Assembly (NCBI GenBank): GCA_000231825.2
Contig: JH720300.1
Location: 1,489,928 to 1,553,927, forward strand
Direction of reading: 5' to 3'
Origin: Tetrahymena elliotti 4EA
Lineage: Eukaryota > Ciliophora > Oligohymenophorea > Hymenostomatida > Tetrahymenidae
Length of the DNA stretch: 64,000 nt
Of the stretch, positions 49,401 through 63,900 are shown one piece after another. A program made the position numbers and the translations under genes. Position 1 is the stretch's first letter. Every line of letters begins with the position of its first letter. The notes under the pieces are model-generated. The model was given only the letters and a program-made list of their open reading frames with translations. It was not told the DNA's origin and made no database searches.

Positions 49401-52400
49401 TTCCTTATTGGATGACTTATTCAAGTAGCTCACAAATTCTTACTATGTCTATTGTGAAAGAAGCCCTTGGTTCTGGCAGTATTTAGAAAAGTTTAAATAC
49501 TGCTATAATTCAAACACTAAAGGAAATATCACCAAATGATTTTATTTTTAATAAGCCAAATGTAGTTACTACCCCTGAAGACAGTGTAACTATTTACAAA
49601 TATCTCAGATAGATTTAATACATTGATAATAACGGCTACATAACAAGCTTGTTTGATCCTGAGAGTGATTTCTAATTTGTAATTAATGGATTGACCATGA
49701 CAAATAGATTATAATCTTTAATAAAATTAACCCTAGCTCGTAGTTTTTATTAAAATCCTGTCATATTTTATATAGAATCATCTCTAAAAGTAAACTTCTA
49801 AGACCCAAATAATTATATTTAATCTTAATCAAGCACCATTATTATTTACCTTAAAATCGATTCTAATTTAGGAAAGTTTGTTTCTTTATCTTATGGTGGC
49901 ATTATAACATCAACAACTGAAAAACTTGAATAAATTAAGTTAGAAGGTTCTATAGAAAATGTAAATAGAGCACTTCAGTTTGGAATATTTATTTCAAGAA
50001 CAGAATAAGAAAAAGATATAAGCGTTGTAGTTACTGTTTAGGATGGAATTAATTATGATTTCCAATAAGTTTTAGAAACCAAAAAAATTTCTTTTATTAA
50101 AGTTTAACAAAGCGTTTAAGTAGGTAAAAATAATTAAATTATTTATTATTCTATCATCAATCTTATTATTTTGATTCACTCAACCAAATCATCAATTAAT
50201 ATTTAGACTTTTTAATATTTATCTTTAAAACTAAACATTTTTTTTCATTTAAGGTGAGACTTTGTAATCTTAGATAGAAAAATGGTATCCTGGAAGTATT
50301 CTTGATATAGCAACAGCTTTAAACTTTTAGTTTTCATCTACTAGCTTTAAATGTCCACCCACTGTTTCGTTAAGTTACTCTGCATCTCTTTAATAAGGAG
50401 GAGAATTTAAGCAACTACCAAGCGATTTTTGGTTATAGTTTGATAAAAGCACTATTAAATTTTATGGTACTGCTACTACAGCTTAATATGGAAAGACTTT
50501 TTATTTTAGAGTTAACGCTACTGATGGGTATACCTATGAATATTAAGATTTTCATATAATTATGACAGGTCTTCCTTTCATTTATGTTTTTAATCTTTTA
50601 GTATAGGTATTAGGTCCTTTTATTGCTATGCTTGGTGTCTTCTAATATAAATATTAAATTTTCAACATGGTTTTAAAAAAATAAACAACTTATTCTCCTG
50701 AAGTAGCCTTAATTAATAAATATTTTATTAAAACCTTTACTGTTGTTGGTAATGATCTGCAAAAGGCTAGACTAACATTTTAAATTTTTAGAGAAAATAC
50801 TGCTAAATTATCAGAAAATAATTAGATTCCTTCTAGAAATGATCAAAACGAGAAGAAGTTTTTTAAGATTGAAAGTTAAGAATCTATCAAATCTGAGGAG
50901 AAAGAAGTAGAGGCTGTTGTAAATAATATTAGAAAAGTCAAGAGATAAAAGCTTTTAAGAAATCCCAAAATTGATGTTAAGCCTTATCTTTCAATAATAC
51001 ATACTAAAAATAAGATGCATATTCCTCATATGGTAAGCATTCAAATTAAAATAATTTTGATATTATTTACTTACTGTCATGTCAGTTCTTAAATTAAGTA
51101 TAAATATCAAGTTGCAAAAAAAAATTTTTAATTATTTAAACCCTCATTATTTCAGTCTACCCAAAAAACCAGGGTTCATCTGAAAATAGAAAATATCGAT
51201 AAATTTATCAGAATGAAAATTTGAAAAATTAATTAAGTTATAAAAATTTAAAAATTCTTTTTTGGAAAAATTGTAAATATAAGAACTAACAGTACATTTG
51301 ATAAACTTAATTTTGAAAAAAATATGTCTATAACATATTAAGTTATTTACCTTTTTATTTTTTATAGTATCAAAGATTATATATGAATGATGATGGATCC
51401 GTAAGGTATGGAAAAATATTTAGAGAATGTATTTCCATGGATATAAAGTACAAAATTGAAAATAAAATTTATTCAGTCAAGGATGACATTAAAGAATATA
51501 AGGATAAGGATAGTAGGTTTTTCATATCCTTTAAAGCTATTGTTTCCAGATATTTTCTTTCTATTGACGAAAAGACGGATGCAGTTTACAGATATATGAA
51601 AAATTATGCTATTGAAATTTTTAATTATACATAGAATGATTGGTATAAAGCTTATGTAGAAGTTATACATGAGAAAAGATAAAATAAAAATAACCAATTG
51701 CTACCCTTCCCTAAAATAAATTTAAAAGATGATATGATCAAAGAAGTAATTCCTTTCTTTTTATAAATTATTTAATAAATAATTGAAATTTTTTTACAAT
51801 TAGGTATTTTTTGATTTAGGAATTATTAATGATAAAGCTTAGAATCTAGGTTATATAAGAAACTTTAGAATTAATATACATCTTATTAAAAATATGCTGA
51901 TTGCAGATGTTTATGGATTAGTTGATTATGATCCATTTTTCCTAAAGCCTTGCATTGGTGAATCTATCCATCTTTAATTCCATGAAATACATTCTGTTGA
52001 GGCATTCTAGTAAAATCTAATTAATTTTTACAAAATCTAAACTAATTTACTGAAATTTTTTTCTTCATAAAATGAATAATTTTTAGCAGATTTAATAATC
52101 TGAGTAAAAATAAAATCAAAGGCCAATATTAAACGATACAAAATTGATTTAATTTATTTAAATATAGACTTATTAAGTAATCTTGTATTATGAGAATAAG
52201 AAAATTCTTTGGATTCTAATATGTCAAGCTGTGTCTCCAAAAGAATAAAAGTTTACCAAGCTGGATGACTTTCGAAATGAGGAATGGAGTAATCATTTTA
52301 GAGGGAATTCCAGCAAACTATGATGAAGATGATCTTTAAATTCGTGTTTATGATGAGAATGAATATATTGTCTAGTAATTTTAGTTGAAAGTAGTTGATG

Positions 52401-52999
52401 AACTCGATCCAGAAGATATCAAAGATTAAAATGCTTAAAACTAAAAAGATGCACTCTATGAAATAAAATCTTTAGAGGATTCTCTTTTTAAATCAAGAGT
52501 CGAGCCAAATGAATTTAGAGAAAATAAAAAAGAAAATATAGGCCAAAGTCAATTCAAATTGGCAAATAAATAAATTTCTTAACATTTGTTTGAAAATCAA
52601 AAATAGGAAAATAGTGAAATGGTTATAAGTGTAATAAATATTTCATTCATAATTTTTACAATTAAAAATTTTTTTTAATTTTTTAAGAACAACATGTAAA
52701 TGGAAAAATCTGATTAAGTGAGTATGACAAATATTGGTGATAATAATACTTATCGCCCAGATGAATAGGCAACATCTAAAAGAGAGTAACTTATGTAGAC
52801 TAAAATTGAATCTATTAATTATGATAACTTAAATGCTTAAAAATCAAACCCAGAAGAGAGTTCAAAAAATTATAGGATTGAAAAATATGAGCATGATATA
52901 ACTCAAGAGCAACTAAATAATAATGATGATAATTCAGTTTTTGATACTCATAATCTAAGCTATATTCATTAAAACAAACACTCTTAATATGAAGATTGA
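46405..52999 (+). CDS. LVIVD-repeat and cadherin-like surface protein
   Basis: Large membrane protein, 1719 residues from 14 exons: 46405-46414, 46451-46660, 46727-47264, 47363-47507, 47540-47829, 48129-48349, 48401-48634, 48687-49237, 49301-50123, 50254-51032, 51368-51745, 51804-52009, 52168-52630 and 52688-52999. A 10 nt first exon plus a 36 bp intron creates the signal peptide (MLIRFIFLWINIDFLLAQ). The first ~600 residues contain LVIVD-type beta-propeller repeats (LVFAATGQLGVMVLDSK, YLLVGQRGLGIKIIDIS, ERLICGNGGDGIYLTDS). Then come beta-rich segments of dystroglycan/cadherin-like type (LPSDFWLQFDKSTIKFYGTA...FYFRVNATDG), a membrane helix (FIYVFNLLVQVLGPFIAMLGVF) and a charged region. A second cadherin-like segment (SLPSWMTFEMRNGVIILEG) and a Gln/Asn-rich tail close it. 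Probably adhesion or extracellular recognition. The 51033-51367 intron may hide an 18 nt microexon at 51156-51173, and the last intron (52631-52687) could be coding. Confidence 0.8.
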
Positions 53000-53449
53000 A
53001 AATTTTATTTTTTTAATATTATATTTTAAAAGTATTGTATTAATTTTTTAATCAAATAAAATTTTATTATTCAAAATAACTTATTTTCTATTTTATTCCC
53101 TCTTAATATAAATTTTTCTAGCCACTGGCTTCAAGGTGTTTATAAAAAAGATTTCAGTTAATTAAAAATGCTAAATATCACTCTTTTAAAATATAATTTT
53201 TCTTTTGAAATTAGATTACTTGCTAATATCAGCATTTTTCTTATTTTAATGTACATAAAATAGATGAATTTTTTTCTATTTCAAATTAATCTATCATCAT
53301 GACTTATCTTTTTTAACTTTTGCTTAGAAAAATAGATGAAATATTTAATTTTTTTTTTTAAATATTTATTTTTATAAAGAAATGTAGACTTGGATTCTTA
53401 CTCTTAAAAAATATTATGAAGAAGAAGATAATAAACTATTAACAAAAAA
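53000..53449. other. Intergenic spacer
   Basis: AT-rich spacer. A T6 run on the minus strand just past 53450 (CTTTTTTGTT) would serve as the RNA polymerase III terminator of the tRNA gene. Confidence 0.6.
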
Positions 53450-53520
53450 GGTCCTACTGGGATTCGAACCCAGGTCAAGGGATTTAGAGTCCCCAGTACT
53501 AACCGCTATACTATAGAACC
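53450..53520 (-). tRNA. tRNA-Gln (anticodon CUA), reads UAG
   Basis: A 71 nt cloverleaf folds completely. The acceptor stem pairs GGTTCTA with TAGGACC. The D arm pairs GTAT with GTAC around AGCGGTTA. The anticodon stem pairs GGGGA with TCCCT around loop CTCTAAA, and the T arm pairs CTGGG with CCCAG around TTCGAAT. The loop puts CTA at positions 34-36, so the anticodon is CUA, complementary to UAG. In ciliates with reassigned stops this tRNA is charged with glutamine, and the many in-frame TAG codons at Gln-like positions in this window agree. There is no intron. The A box (TATAGCGGTTAGTAC) and B box (GGTTCGAATCC) are present, and a T6 terminator follows. CCA is not encoded. Confidence 0.95.
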
Positions 53521-53751
53521 GGTGCTTAATATTGTGATGATAAAAAAAATAATCATAATTTTAATGACGAACAAAAATGTAGAGGGAAATTAAAATTTGA
53601 AAAAAGCAAGAAAAAGAAAATAAATAAAAGATAATTGATATTTAATTAAAAAGATATTTAAATTTCGAAATAAAAATAAATCCGCTAATCACTTCGTTGC
53701 TTGATCGAATGTTTAAAAAGACAACAAATTCATAGTAGCTCAATGCCTTCT
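53521..53751. other. Short spacer
   Basis: 230 bp AT-rich spacer between the tRNA and the small minus-strand gene. Nothing recognisable. Confidence 0.6.
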
Positions 53752-54715
53752 TCATTTTAAAAGTTTTTCAATTTAGTTAGCTCTCCACCAGTTAACTAAT
53801 TCAGTATCCCTTAAGTTTTTACTTAATTCATCTTCGTTGATAATAGTCTTAAGATTGATGATATTTGTAAATGACAGTTAAATGAATTACCTTTAGACTC
53901 GATCCTTTAGGAATTCTATTTGTATGTACTAGGTTTTTCTAGTACATCCTGCATTTCAAATAATCAATATCAGCTTATGACTGAAGTAGAAGATGAGATG
54001 AAGAAGCAGAGGCAATCGATTATTACTTGAAAAAGTAATAAAGCTATTATGAATTTAATCGAAGTAGGGCATTCTATCATGAAACTGAGTGAGGATTTCA
54101 TTTTTATTTAAGGAGAAATCCCATCTAGTAGAGCCCAAATACATCTGAGGTCAAATTAGTAGTGCAATTTTTTAAAAAATCCCCTCGAATATTACTCTTG
54201 TAGTTAGCTCCTCAAGCACACTAACCATGATCTTAATGTAATCCTCTACAAAAAAGGTGGATCAGGAAAGAGAGATCCTGCGCTTTATAAAGAGATTCTA
54301 AAAAAGAGAGAGAGAAAATAGATTCAAATAAGTTTTTTAAACAAATATTTTTAATTTTAATAAATTTACAATTTTTAAAATAATTTTTAATACGCGAGAT
54401 GTGTGATGTGAATAAAAGTTTTGAATAAGAGATTAAAACATAACAAAAGCAATTAAAATACAAGATAAACAAACAATTAAGAAAATTAAAATAACTAGAA
54501 GCAAAAAAAAACACTACAATAAAAAAATAAGAAAGAAAAATATTGCCAACCAACCAAAGCAAAAGAAAATAATAAACAGACAAATAAACAAATAAAAAAA
54601 TAAAAACAATAAAATATAAACAAACATAAACAGAAACAACTAGCCAACTTACATCAAATTTCATAATTAGACCAAGCATGCTAATTTTTGGTTTTTTATA
54701 TCCATGCTCATTCAT
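53752..54715 (-). CDS. Small five-exon protein of unknown function
   Basis: Predicted 137 residues from minus-strand exons 54653-54715, 54196-54243, 54028-54144, 53891-53980 and 53752-53847, all in phase 0, TGA 53752-53754. Introns are 409, 51, 47 and 43 bp. The first (54244-54652) is a T-rich tract with a strong GTAAGT donor. The protein starts MNEHGYKKPKISMLGLIMKF, has a central hydrophobic segment (IKFIIALLLFQ) and a charged C-terminus (NEDELSKNLRDTELVNWWRA). I do not recognise it. Exon 2 is the least certain, as the first intron's acceptor could be four bases away (54248). The strongest coding signal is in the last two exons (ADIDYLKCRMYQKNLVHTNR). Confidence 0.6.
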
Positions 54716-55080
54716 TTTTTATTGATTTGTTAAAAGATTTTTAATCAATTTTAATATTCCACAGATTTTTTATTTGAAAATTTGAATTTGTTAAAATATC
54801 TTTTCTTATAAAAATTTTATTTTGTTTTGTTGTAGTAATTAAATTTATATCCTCAAACCAAAAAGTATGATTAACAATTCAAATAAATGTGAAATCATTT
54901 AATATTTATCATCTAAAAGAAAAAATAAGGTTTTTTTAAATTAATCTAAAATAAAAAATAAATTGTTTTTATAATTTTAAATCTAAAATGTTAACACTCT
55001 TAAAATAATTCATTTATAAATTTACACTATATTTATTCTTTTATTTCAAGTAAACTAATACATTTTTTTTTAGTTTTTAA
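54716..55080. other. Intergenic spacer
   Basis: AT-rich spacer. It ends with TTTTTTTTTAG just before 55073, an acceptor-like tract preceding the EXS fragment. Confidence 0.55.
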
Positions 55081-55311
55081 ATGTCTTATTTGATTTCTTG
55101 GTTGCTGATTGGGTCTTTTAGTACTTTAATTTCTTTTTATTGGGATATTTCTTAAGATTGGGGGCTTCTTAGAATTGGAAAGGCATGGAAGGAAACTAAA
55201 TTGTTAGGAAGATAGCTTTATTACAGCAATAAAAATATTTACTATTTTGCAATATTTTCTAATCTTTTACTCAGAATAGTCTGGGCTATCTGTTAAAACA
55301 TTCTTTTATGA
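55081..55311 (+). pseudogene. EXS-domain fragment
   Basis: A 76-residue frame ending in TGA (55309-55311). It contains FYWDISQDWGLLRIG, LLGRQLYYSNKNIYYFAIFS and NLLLRIVWA in that order and spacing. This is the C-terminal signature of the EXS domain of SYG1/XPR1/ERD1 phosphate-transport and sorting proteins (Y/W-WD-x-x-x-DWGLL, then YY-x-x-x-x-x-N-x-x-LR-x-x-W). A full EXS domain is over 300 residues. Nothing upstream to 54716 or downstream to 55555 supplies the rest, and the frame stops right after the conserved Trp. It is either a truncated remnant or a small part of a gene with exons I could not find. The polypyrimidine-AG tract just upstream hints that it was once an internal exon. Confidence 0.55.
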
Positions 55312-55555
55312 AAAAAAGTTTTTTAAGTTATTTTTGTGAACCTATTTTATTATAAATTATATTATTTTATTTTTTATCCTTTTTTGGTTTGAATTTTTGT
55401 ATTTTCTATTTTTTAGGCATATTTTAATTATTTTACTCATATTTTATTTACAATTGACTGCTTTTACTACCAGATATTAAAAATTTCAAATTATTTTTTT
55501 TAACAAATATATAAAGATCTAAGAAATATCTATATTAATAAATTAAAACTATTAA
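55312..55555. other. Short spacer
   Basis: AT-rich upstream region of the kinase gene; nothing recognisable. Confidence 0.55.
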
Positions 55556-57525
<1,970 letters not shown>

Positions 57526-58203
57526 AATAATCATTTTATCTTCAAATCTATGTTATTTTTACTTTATTCATAAAATGTTTAGAAATTTAAAAAATCCCTA
57601 AAAATTCATAATTAATTAATAAATAAAAAACATTTTTTTAAAATTTCTACTTACTTCAAAAAGCAAAAAGTAAAATCTTAAGTTTGAAAGGGTAATTCTA
57701 AAAATAAGAAATATGAAAATTATAATATCAAAATTGTGTGTACTTTTTCTTTGTAATTAAAGAACCATCTTCAAAATTGATTTGTATTTTTAAAATATTT
57801 AGAGTTAAATTTTCTCAACATTCATTTTGAATTAAAATATTTTTTTGAAGATTTCTTCAAAATATTTATTATTTATTAGGATGAGATGATGATAATTAAG
57901 TAATAACAAATCACTTATTTATTTGGGAAACTTAATATAGAAACAATTTTAAATTAGTAAAATAATATCATAAAACTTTAAAATATCATGTTTTTTTTAG
58001 TTGTAAATTTTTAAAAAAACTCCAAAATCCTTTATATTTTACAAAAATAGGAATTTGTTTTAAAATATTTAAAGCTTTTTCAGAATTAATATTCTAGGAT
58101 ATTTTAATTTATCACAAAACATAAGCATCTAATTTTTTAAAACTTTAAAACTAATAGAAATTACAAAAAGTTTTAAATTTAGTTATTAGATAAATTGTAT
58201 TAT
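57526..58203. other. Intergenic spacer
   Basis: AT-rich spacer between two plus-strand genes. Nothing recognisable. Confidence 0.6.
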
Positions 58204-60004
58204 ATGGGATCACTTTTAATAGATATTGGCTAATGTGGAAATTAAATTGGTTTGCAACTGATTGACTATTTTGAAAGTACTTCTCATAATTATGAAGATA
58301 CATATTTAAAAAATACAGATTAAAACACATTCCATTCAATTCATATTGACACTGAACCAAAGATTTTAAAGCCATTAATTGAAAATAGAAAAAAGTATTA
58401 CAATATTGATCCTAAAAACGTTCTATTTTTTTAGCATGGAAGAGGAAATAATTGGAGTTTGGGTTATATGGATGAATAAAAGCTTTAAAATAAGGTTAAG
58501 AGGAATAATAAACCATTAGCTTTCAATAAGTTTACTGAAAGCTAACCATATTAATTAAGCTAAAATATTTCATCATTAAACAATAATTCAGATTTATTGC
58601 AAATAGGTCTTAAAGGAAATAACTAAGAAGTAATACTATTTATTCTTTAAACCTTATAATGTTGTAAATAAATTTATATTTTATGCAAATACTTAAAATT
58701 CACATGTATTTATTTAAAAACCCATTTTTATTTACAATTTTTGTTTATAAATAGATAATTCCCTCTTAGTAAATGCTTAAAGAAAATACATAGATTTTAG
58801 AAAATTTGATTGATATTATGAGAAAAGAAATAGAAAAAGTAGATTATTGTATGGGAATACACATGATAAGTAGTTTAGGAGGAGGAACTGGAAGTGGTCT
58901 TGGAAGTCGATTGATTGAAGAATTTAGAGATTTATTTTCTGACATTTAGATAATAAATACAGTAGTGTTTCCCCATAAGGCAGGAGAAACAACTCTTTAA
59001 CATTACAATTGTGCTTTATCTCTTGCTCATTTATAAAAATATTCAGATTGTATAATTTATTTCTAAAATGACAAAGTTAACTCTTATCTTAATCTTGCAA
59101 GAAGGTAAATAAATTAATAATTCTAATTTTATAATATTAATTTACTTCTTATTAAAAGCTCGTCAGTTGAAAAGGCTATAGATTTAACGAATATAAACTA
59201 GTATATTGCTTCTAATTTATTTAACTTATTTAAACTCAATGACTACTCAAATTTTGATAGATTTTACTTTGATATACTTCTAGATGCGGCTCCTATGGAT
59301 GATTTTAAAGTATCTACTATTTATTCTTTCTTACTTATTTTAAATCATTTATAAATATATAGTTTGTAGAAGTATTTTCTTCTCCATATTATTTCAATAA
59401 GACTCTTAGCACTGGGCCTGATTGTCATTGGGAAAAAGTCATAGATAGTGTTTTAAATTAAGTAAATATAGAAGATAACTTTATAACTTAGAATATATCT
59501 ACAAAAGAATCAGAAGTAAATGAAATTGAGAATTTGTTGAAAGGTAATAAAGAACAAATTAAAGATGTCTCTCTTTCAGTTTAGACAATATTTAGAAGTT
59601 TTGATGTAAATAAAGTAAACACAAAATTATTTTTAAAATTCATCTTTATTTATGTATTTTTTTTAATTTTATAGTCAATCAAAGGAAATGAATCTGCTTT
59701 AAAATCAATTGACAAAAAAATGCATTAAACTTTTAATCCTGTAAAATGGAACCCTGATTGTTTTAATTATGAATTCATAGAGTATAAATTAAAAGATTCT
59801 TGTGATAATAAAATGATGCTAACTGTTGCCAATAGGTCAACTATTGCTAATGTTATCTAAAATATAAATGAAACTGCATACTCTAAATTCAAAGCTAGTG
59901 CTTATCTTCACTCTTACTATTAATATGGAATGGAAAAAGCAGATTTTGAAGAAGCTCTGCTCACTTTAGATAATATATACGATAATTACTCTAATTTAAA
60001 ATGA
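58204..60004 (+). CDS. TUBD1: Delta-tubulin
   Basis: 502 residues from exons 58204-58629, 58755-59104, 59159-59309, 59363-59614 and 59675-60004; phases consistent. The start gives the tubulin N-terminus MGSLLIDIGQCGNQIG. The GTP-binding loop is SSLGGGTGSGLGSRL (184-190 GGGTGSG), with FFQHGRGNNWSLGY upstream. VVFPHKAGETTLQHYNCALS, INQYIASNLFNLF, FKFVEVFSSPYY and the C-terminal ASAYLHSYYQYG fit the delta class better than alpha, beta, gamma or epsilon. It is longer than the usual ~450 because of a roughly 50-residue Asn/Gln-rich insertion around residues 90-142. Delta-tubulin is needed for the C tubule of triplet microtubules in basal bodies, expected in a ciliate with many of them. Other divergent ciliate tubulin classes cannot be fully excluded. 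Confidence 0.8.
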
Positions 60005-60368
60005 ATATATTTTTTCTTTCATGTTTCAGATAATTTAAAATCTAGTTAGATTAAATCTCTATATTGGAATCAAAATTAAATAAAATGATAATTTTTAAAG
60101 TGAGAATATATTTTTGTCATAGATTTTAGTCAGAAGCATCTAATATTTTGAGATGTTTCAAAAAAACTGTTATTTTTTTTTAAAAAAATTCTGATTTGAA
60201 ATGTTATTAAAAAAAATAAAGTATTTTTAAGAATTTTTCTTTTTTTTAATTTTATTTAACTCTTAGTAAATTGTTCATTAATTTTAAATAAACAGTTTAT
60301 TATTCCAATTTTTTAAAATCATTTAGCTGTAAAAAATGTCTCAAAACAAATAAATAAATTTTTTGAAA
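60005..60368. other. Intergenic spacer before the gap
   Basis: AT-rich sequence, nothing recognisable. Confidence 0.55.
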
Positions 60369-60468
60369 NNNNNNNNNNNNNNNNNNNNNNNNNNNNNNNN
60401 NNNNNNNNNNNNNNNNNNNNNNNNNNNNNNNNNNNNNNNNNNNNNNNNNNNNNNNNNNNNNNNNNNNN
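60369..60468. other. Assembly gap of 100 N
   Basis: Exactly 100 N, the conventional placeholder for a gap of unknown length between contigs. Distances and the order of the parts on either side rest on scaffolding. Confidence 0.98.
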
Positions 60469-60920
60469 AATAAGAGAAGGAAAATTATTACAAATTAAAT
60501 TTTTTATTTTTATTCAAAAATTATTTTCATAATTTATTAAACTTTTTAAAATTTAACAAAATAAATAAAATTTATTTTGAAGAAAAATGAAAAAGTTTGC
60601 AAAAAATATTATTTTTTACATTTTACTCTTTTAGAAGCTCTTGTTAAAATTTTTAATGAAATAGGATTATTTTTACTCAAGATGATATTTTATCTTTAAT
60701 ACTTTTTAAATATTTCTTATCAAAATTTGCAAGAATAATTAAATATTATTGATATCAATCAGATTGATCACAAACTTATATTTTATACTAATAATATGAA
60801 GTATTAGATTAATCAAAACTCTAATAAATTATTAAGAGTTTATTTCTGAAATTTTTTACAGCTAAAATCTAATTATTAATTAATTGATCATAAATAATAT
60901 TTTGATTTTACAAGGCTAAA
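60469..60920. other. Intergenic spacer after the gap
   Basis: AT-rich upstream region of the Rictor-like gene; nothing recognisable. Confidence 0.55.
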
Positions 60921-63900
60921 ATGAGTCATATTTAAAATAATTAGTAATAAAGACCCCTTACAGAGCAGGATTTAGTCTAAGATGCACTTAGACTAATCCG
61001 TTTCTTTGCAAAGAATAAAGGTACTTAGCTCTACAATGAAAACAAAGCTTACTTACTTTAGGAATTAGTTAATAAAGTTAAAAAATTAAGTGAAATGAGA
61101 TCAACTAGGTTAAGGAGTTTTTACAATGAAGAAGGAAGCATTATCAATGTCATTCGCTAATTTATGATTGAAACTCGTCCTCTTTTACGTTAAAATACTA
61201 TTAAATTCTTTCGTTTAATTTTTGAATCAGAAAAATTTGCATTACAGTACATCCAATATAATATTCCCATATTCATTGCAAGAACTCTTGAAAGAGAAGT
61301 AAAAGCTGATCCCCGTAATTAGTCAAATTAACAAAGTTAATAGCAAGAAATAGATTAAGCATTAAAATTTATTAAGAGATGGATAGAAATTGCTCCCAAG
61401 ACATTCCCTAAGTTATTAGCTAATTCTTTAGTTGCATTTGCAGAGAGTACTGACGAATAATACAAAAGTGCATCTGTTGAAATTGTGAGAAAGCTTGCTA
61501 TGGGCAATCCTTAACAATGCGCATGGTCTGGTGGTATAAAATTACTTATTGACTGTATAATTGATCCAAATCTAGAATCTTAATCTGATGCCATAGTCTA
61601 ATCTTTACTATTTTTGTTAAATGATCCTGAATTTAGAAATTTAATCAGAGTTTATCTTGATTTCCCTAAAATATTTGGTGTATTTACTGATATAGATTGC
61701 CCCCCAAAAACAAAACCAAAGCAGCAATCAGATGAAGAATATAAAAAAGAAATAGAAGCATTTGACAAACAACTATAACTTGCTAAAAAGGCACTAATTA
61801 CAATTTTAAAAACATGGAAAGGTTTGATTTATTTAGGTAATAGTCTCTCTTGAATTTTATATTATTATTTAAGAATTTATTATCAATTATGTTTAGAAAG
61901 ATATTGTTTAAAATATTATTTCAACATAAAAAAGGTAATTAGCGCATAGCTATGAAATCACTAGTTTAGGCTCTCAGACAACCTATTCATGAAAAAATAA
62001 GAAATGCAATTTATGACATATTAGGAGAGTTACTCGCTTTAGGTGGGAAGGAATGTCTTGGTAAGACTTTAACTGTTTAGCATTTTCTAAATTATTATTT
62101 AATGATCTTGATATAATTGCTCCTTGATTGTGATTTATTTAGTGTCTTAGTTGAGTTAAGTGGTTTAGAAGATGAAAAGAAATCTCTAAGAGCTTAAGAA
62201 TAGCTAAAGTAATTAACCACTTTAATGTTTAATTTACTTCCCAACTGCTCAAAATACACCGATTTCCTAATTTCAGCTGCTAATTAATGCAATGAGCAGC
62301 TGACAGACTTAAAGGCTTGGTCTAGTAATATTGTCAGTATCATGGGTAACTACGTTTTCGATAACAATAAAAAGAATAAAAAGACTGTTCACTCTAAATT
62401 CATGTATTAATGTGAAAACTTTTATTTATCAACTTAGGTAAAGATATTTTTGTTATTAATTTATTCAATAAGATGAAAATTAAATTAATTCTAACTAATT
62501 CTAAAAAATAGCTTGGACTTCCTTCTCATAGAATCAACAAATAAACAATTGGCAAGATTAAATTTTAGAACGAAACTGAATCAGATGATCTTAATTTTGA
62601 TAAGCTCTTATCTGACACAAATATCCAAAGAGACAGTAAATAATGGAATTGGAATTCAATATTAGAAATAGTTTAAACCTATTTCTAAAGCAAATTCAGT
62701 GATCTTAAAAATCGTTTCCTTAAGAAGCTACTACCTTATTTCCATCCTCATCAAAAATAATTTATTTCTTTAGAGTGGAAAGAATGCAATTTTGTTTAAG
62801 CTAAGGTTGGATACTTGCTTATATAAAATCTATTAAAAATAGGATAAGAAGGTAAATATTTTTACAATTTATAAAAACATACTTAATTAGATTGTTATCA
62901 ACAAAAGGTGCTTATATTTTAACTACTCCTCCTAGTGAACTTATTTGCATCAGCAGAAGTTTTATGGGAGAACTTTATCACATTCTTGTTAGTGATTATA
63001 GTAATGATATGAAGCATGAAGCAACATAACTTTTGAAACCTTCAGAATTTAATGAAAAAATGATCAGAGAGTACATAAGTTGGATTGGTTTATTTTCTTA
63101 AATGAAGCAAGGATAAAAATTATTAGAAGAAGCTAAAATTTGGGACACTCTTAAAAACTATGTTACAATAGATAAAGGTAAAAGAGATCACATATTGAAT
63201 CTAATTTTGTATTGTCTTGACTACGGAAAGGAAAATAACTCAAGAGAATTCCTTCAATTCTGTTTGGAAAAAGGTTCAATTAACCTTCAAAAGTCTTGTT
63301 TGGAACTTTTAAGACTCCTAAATAGAAGTGAGTTTATAGGTGATTGATTGATTCATTCATTTTATTGTTAAAAGTAATATTTTTATTAATAAATAAATTA
63401 TTTTTATTTAGATTTTTCTAAATGGGGAATTGAACTGATTGTCTAAAAGCTTGATTTGAGCTAGAATGAAGAGATAAGAATGAAAGCTTTAAGTGTAGCT
63501 AAAGAAGTCACTCAAGAAAAATAGTATTTGATGGAATTTTTGAAGAAGCGTCCTTGCTTGTAAGACCTAGGTAAAGAAGGAGATTAGTTTTTAATGACTC
63601 TGTTGAGTAGTGATTTAGGGTTCGAATACTTATCTAAAATGAGTGAGTAACATAATTGGGTTGAAGAGCAAATGTAAAGATGGAAAGAGCTATAAAATTT
63701 AGATTATGTAAATAAAATAGAAACATGTTTATTAAAGGCTTTGAATTATGTTTAAGATTATGATGAGCCAAATGTTTACAGATTCCCTGATATCCTAAAT
63801 AATCCTTAAAATTCATTCCTTACACTTGGTTTCATTCATCGTATGCCTTGGATTATGACAATAGACTTTAACACTGCAGACTATAAGGATACTGTCCAAT

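Noticed and set aside
53880..54330. Plus-strand reading with charged peptides such as MTEVEDEMKKQRQS
   Set aside because: Minus-strand exons join in phase with good splice sites and a start and stop; the plus frames break at TGA with no usable introns.
54233..54715. A 160-codon minus-strand frame read with the standard code (starts MNEHGYKKPK...)
   Set aside because: Only the first 21 codons are coding. The rest is a T-rich, hydrophobic-looking intron with a GTAAGT donor at 54652; the downstream exons use the ciliate code.
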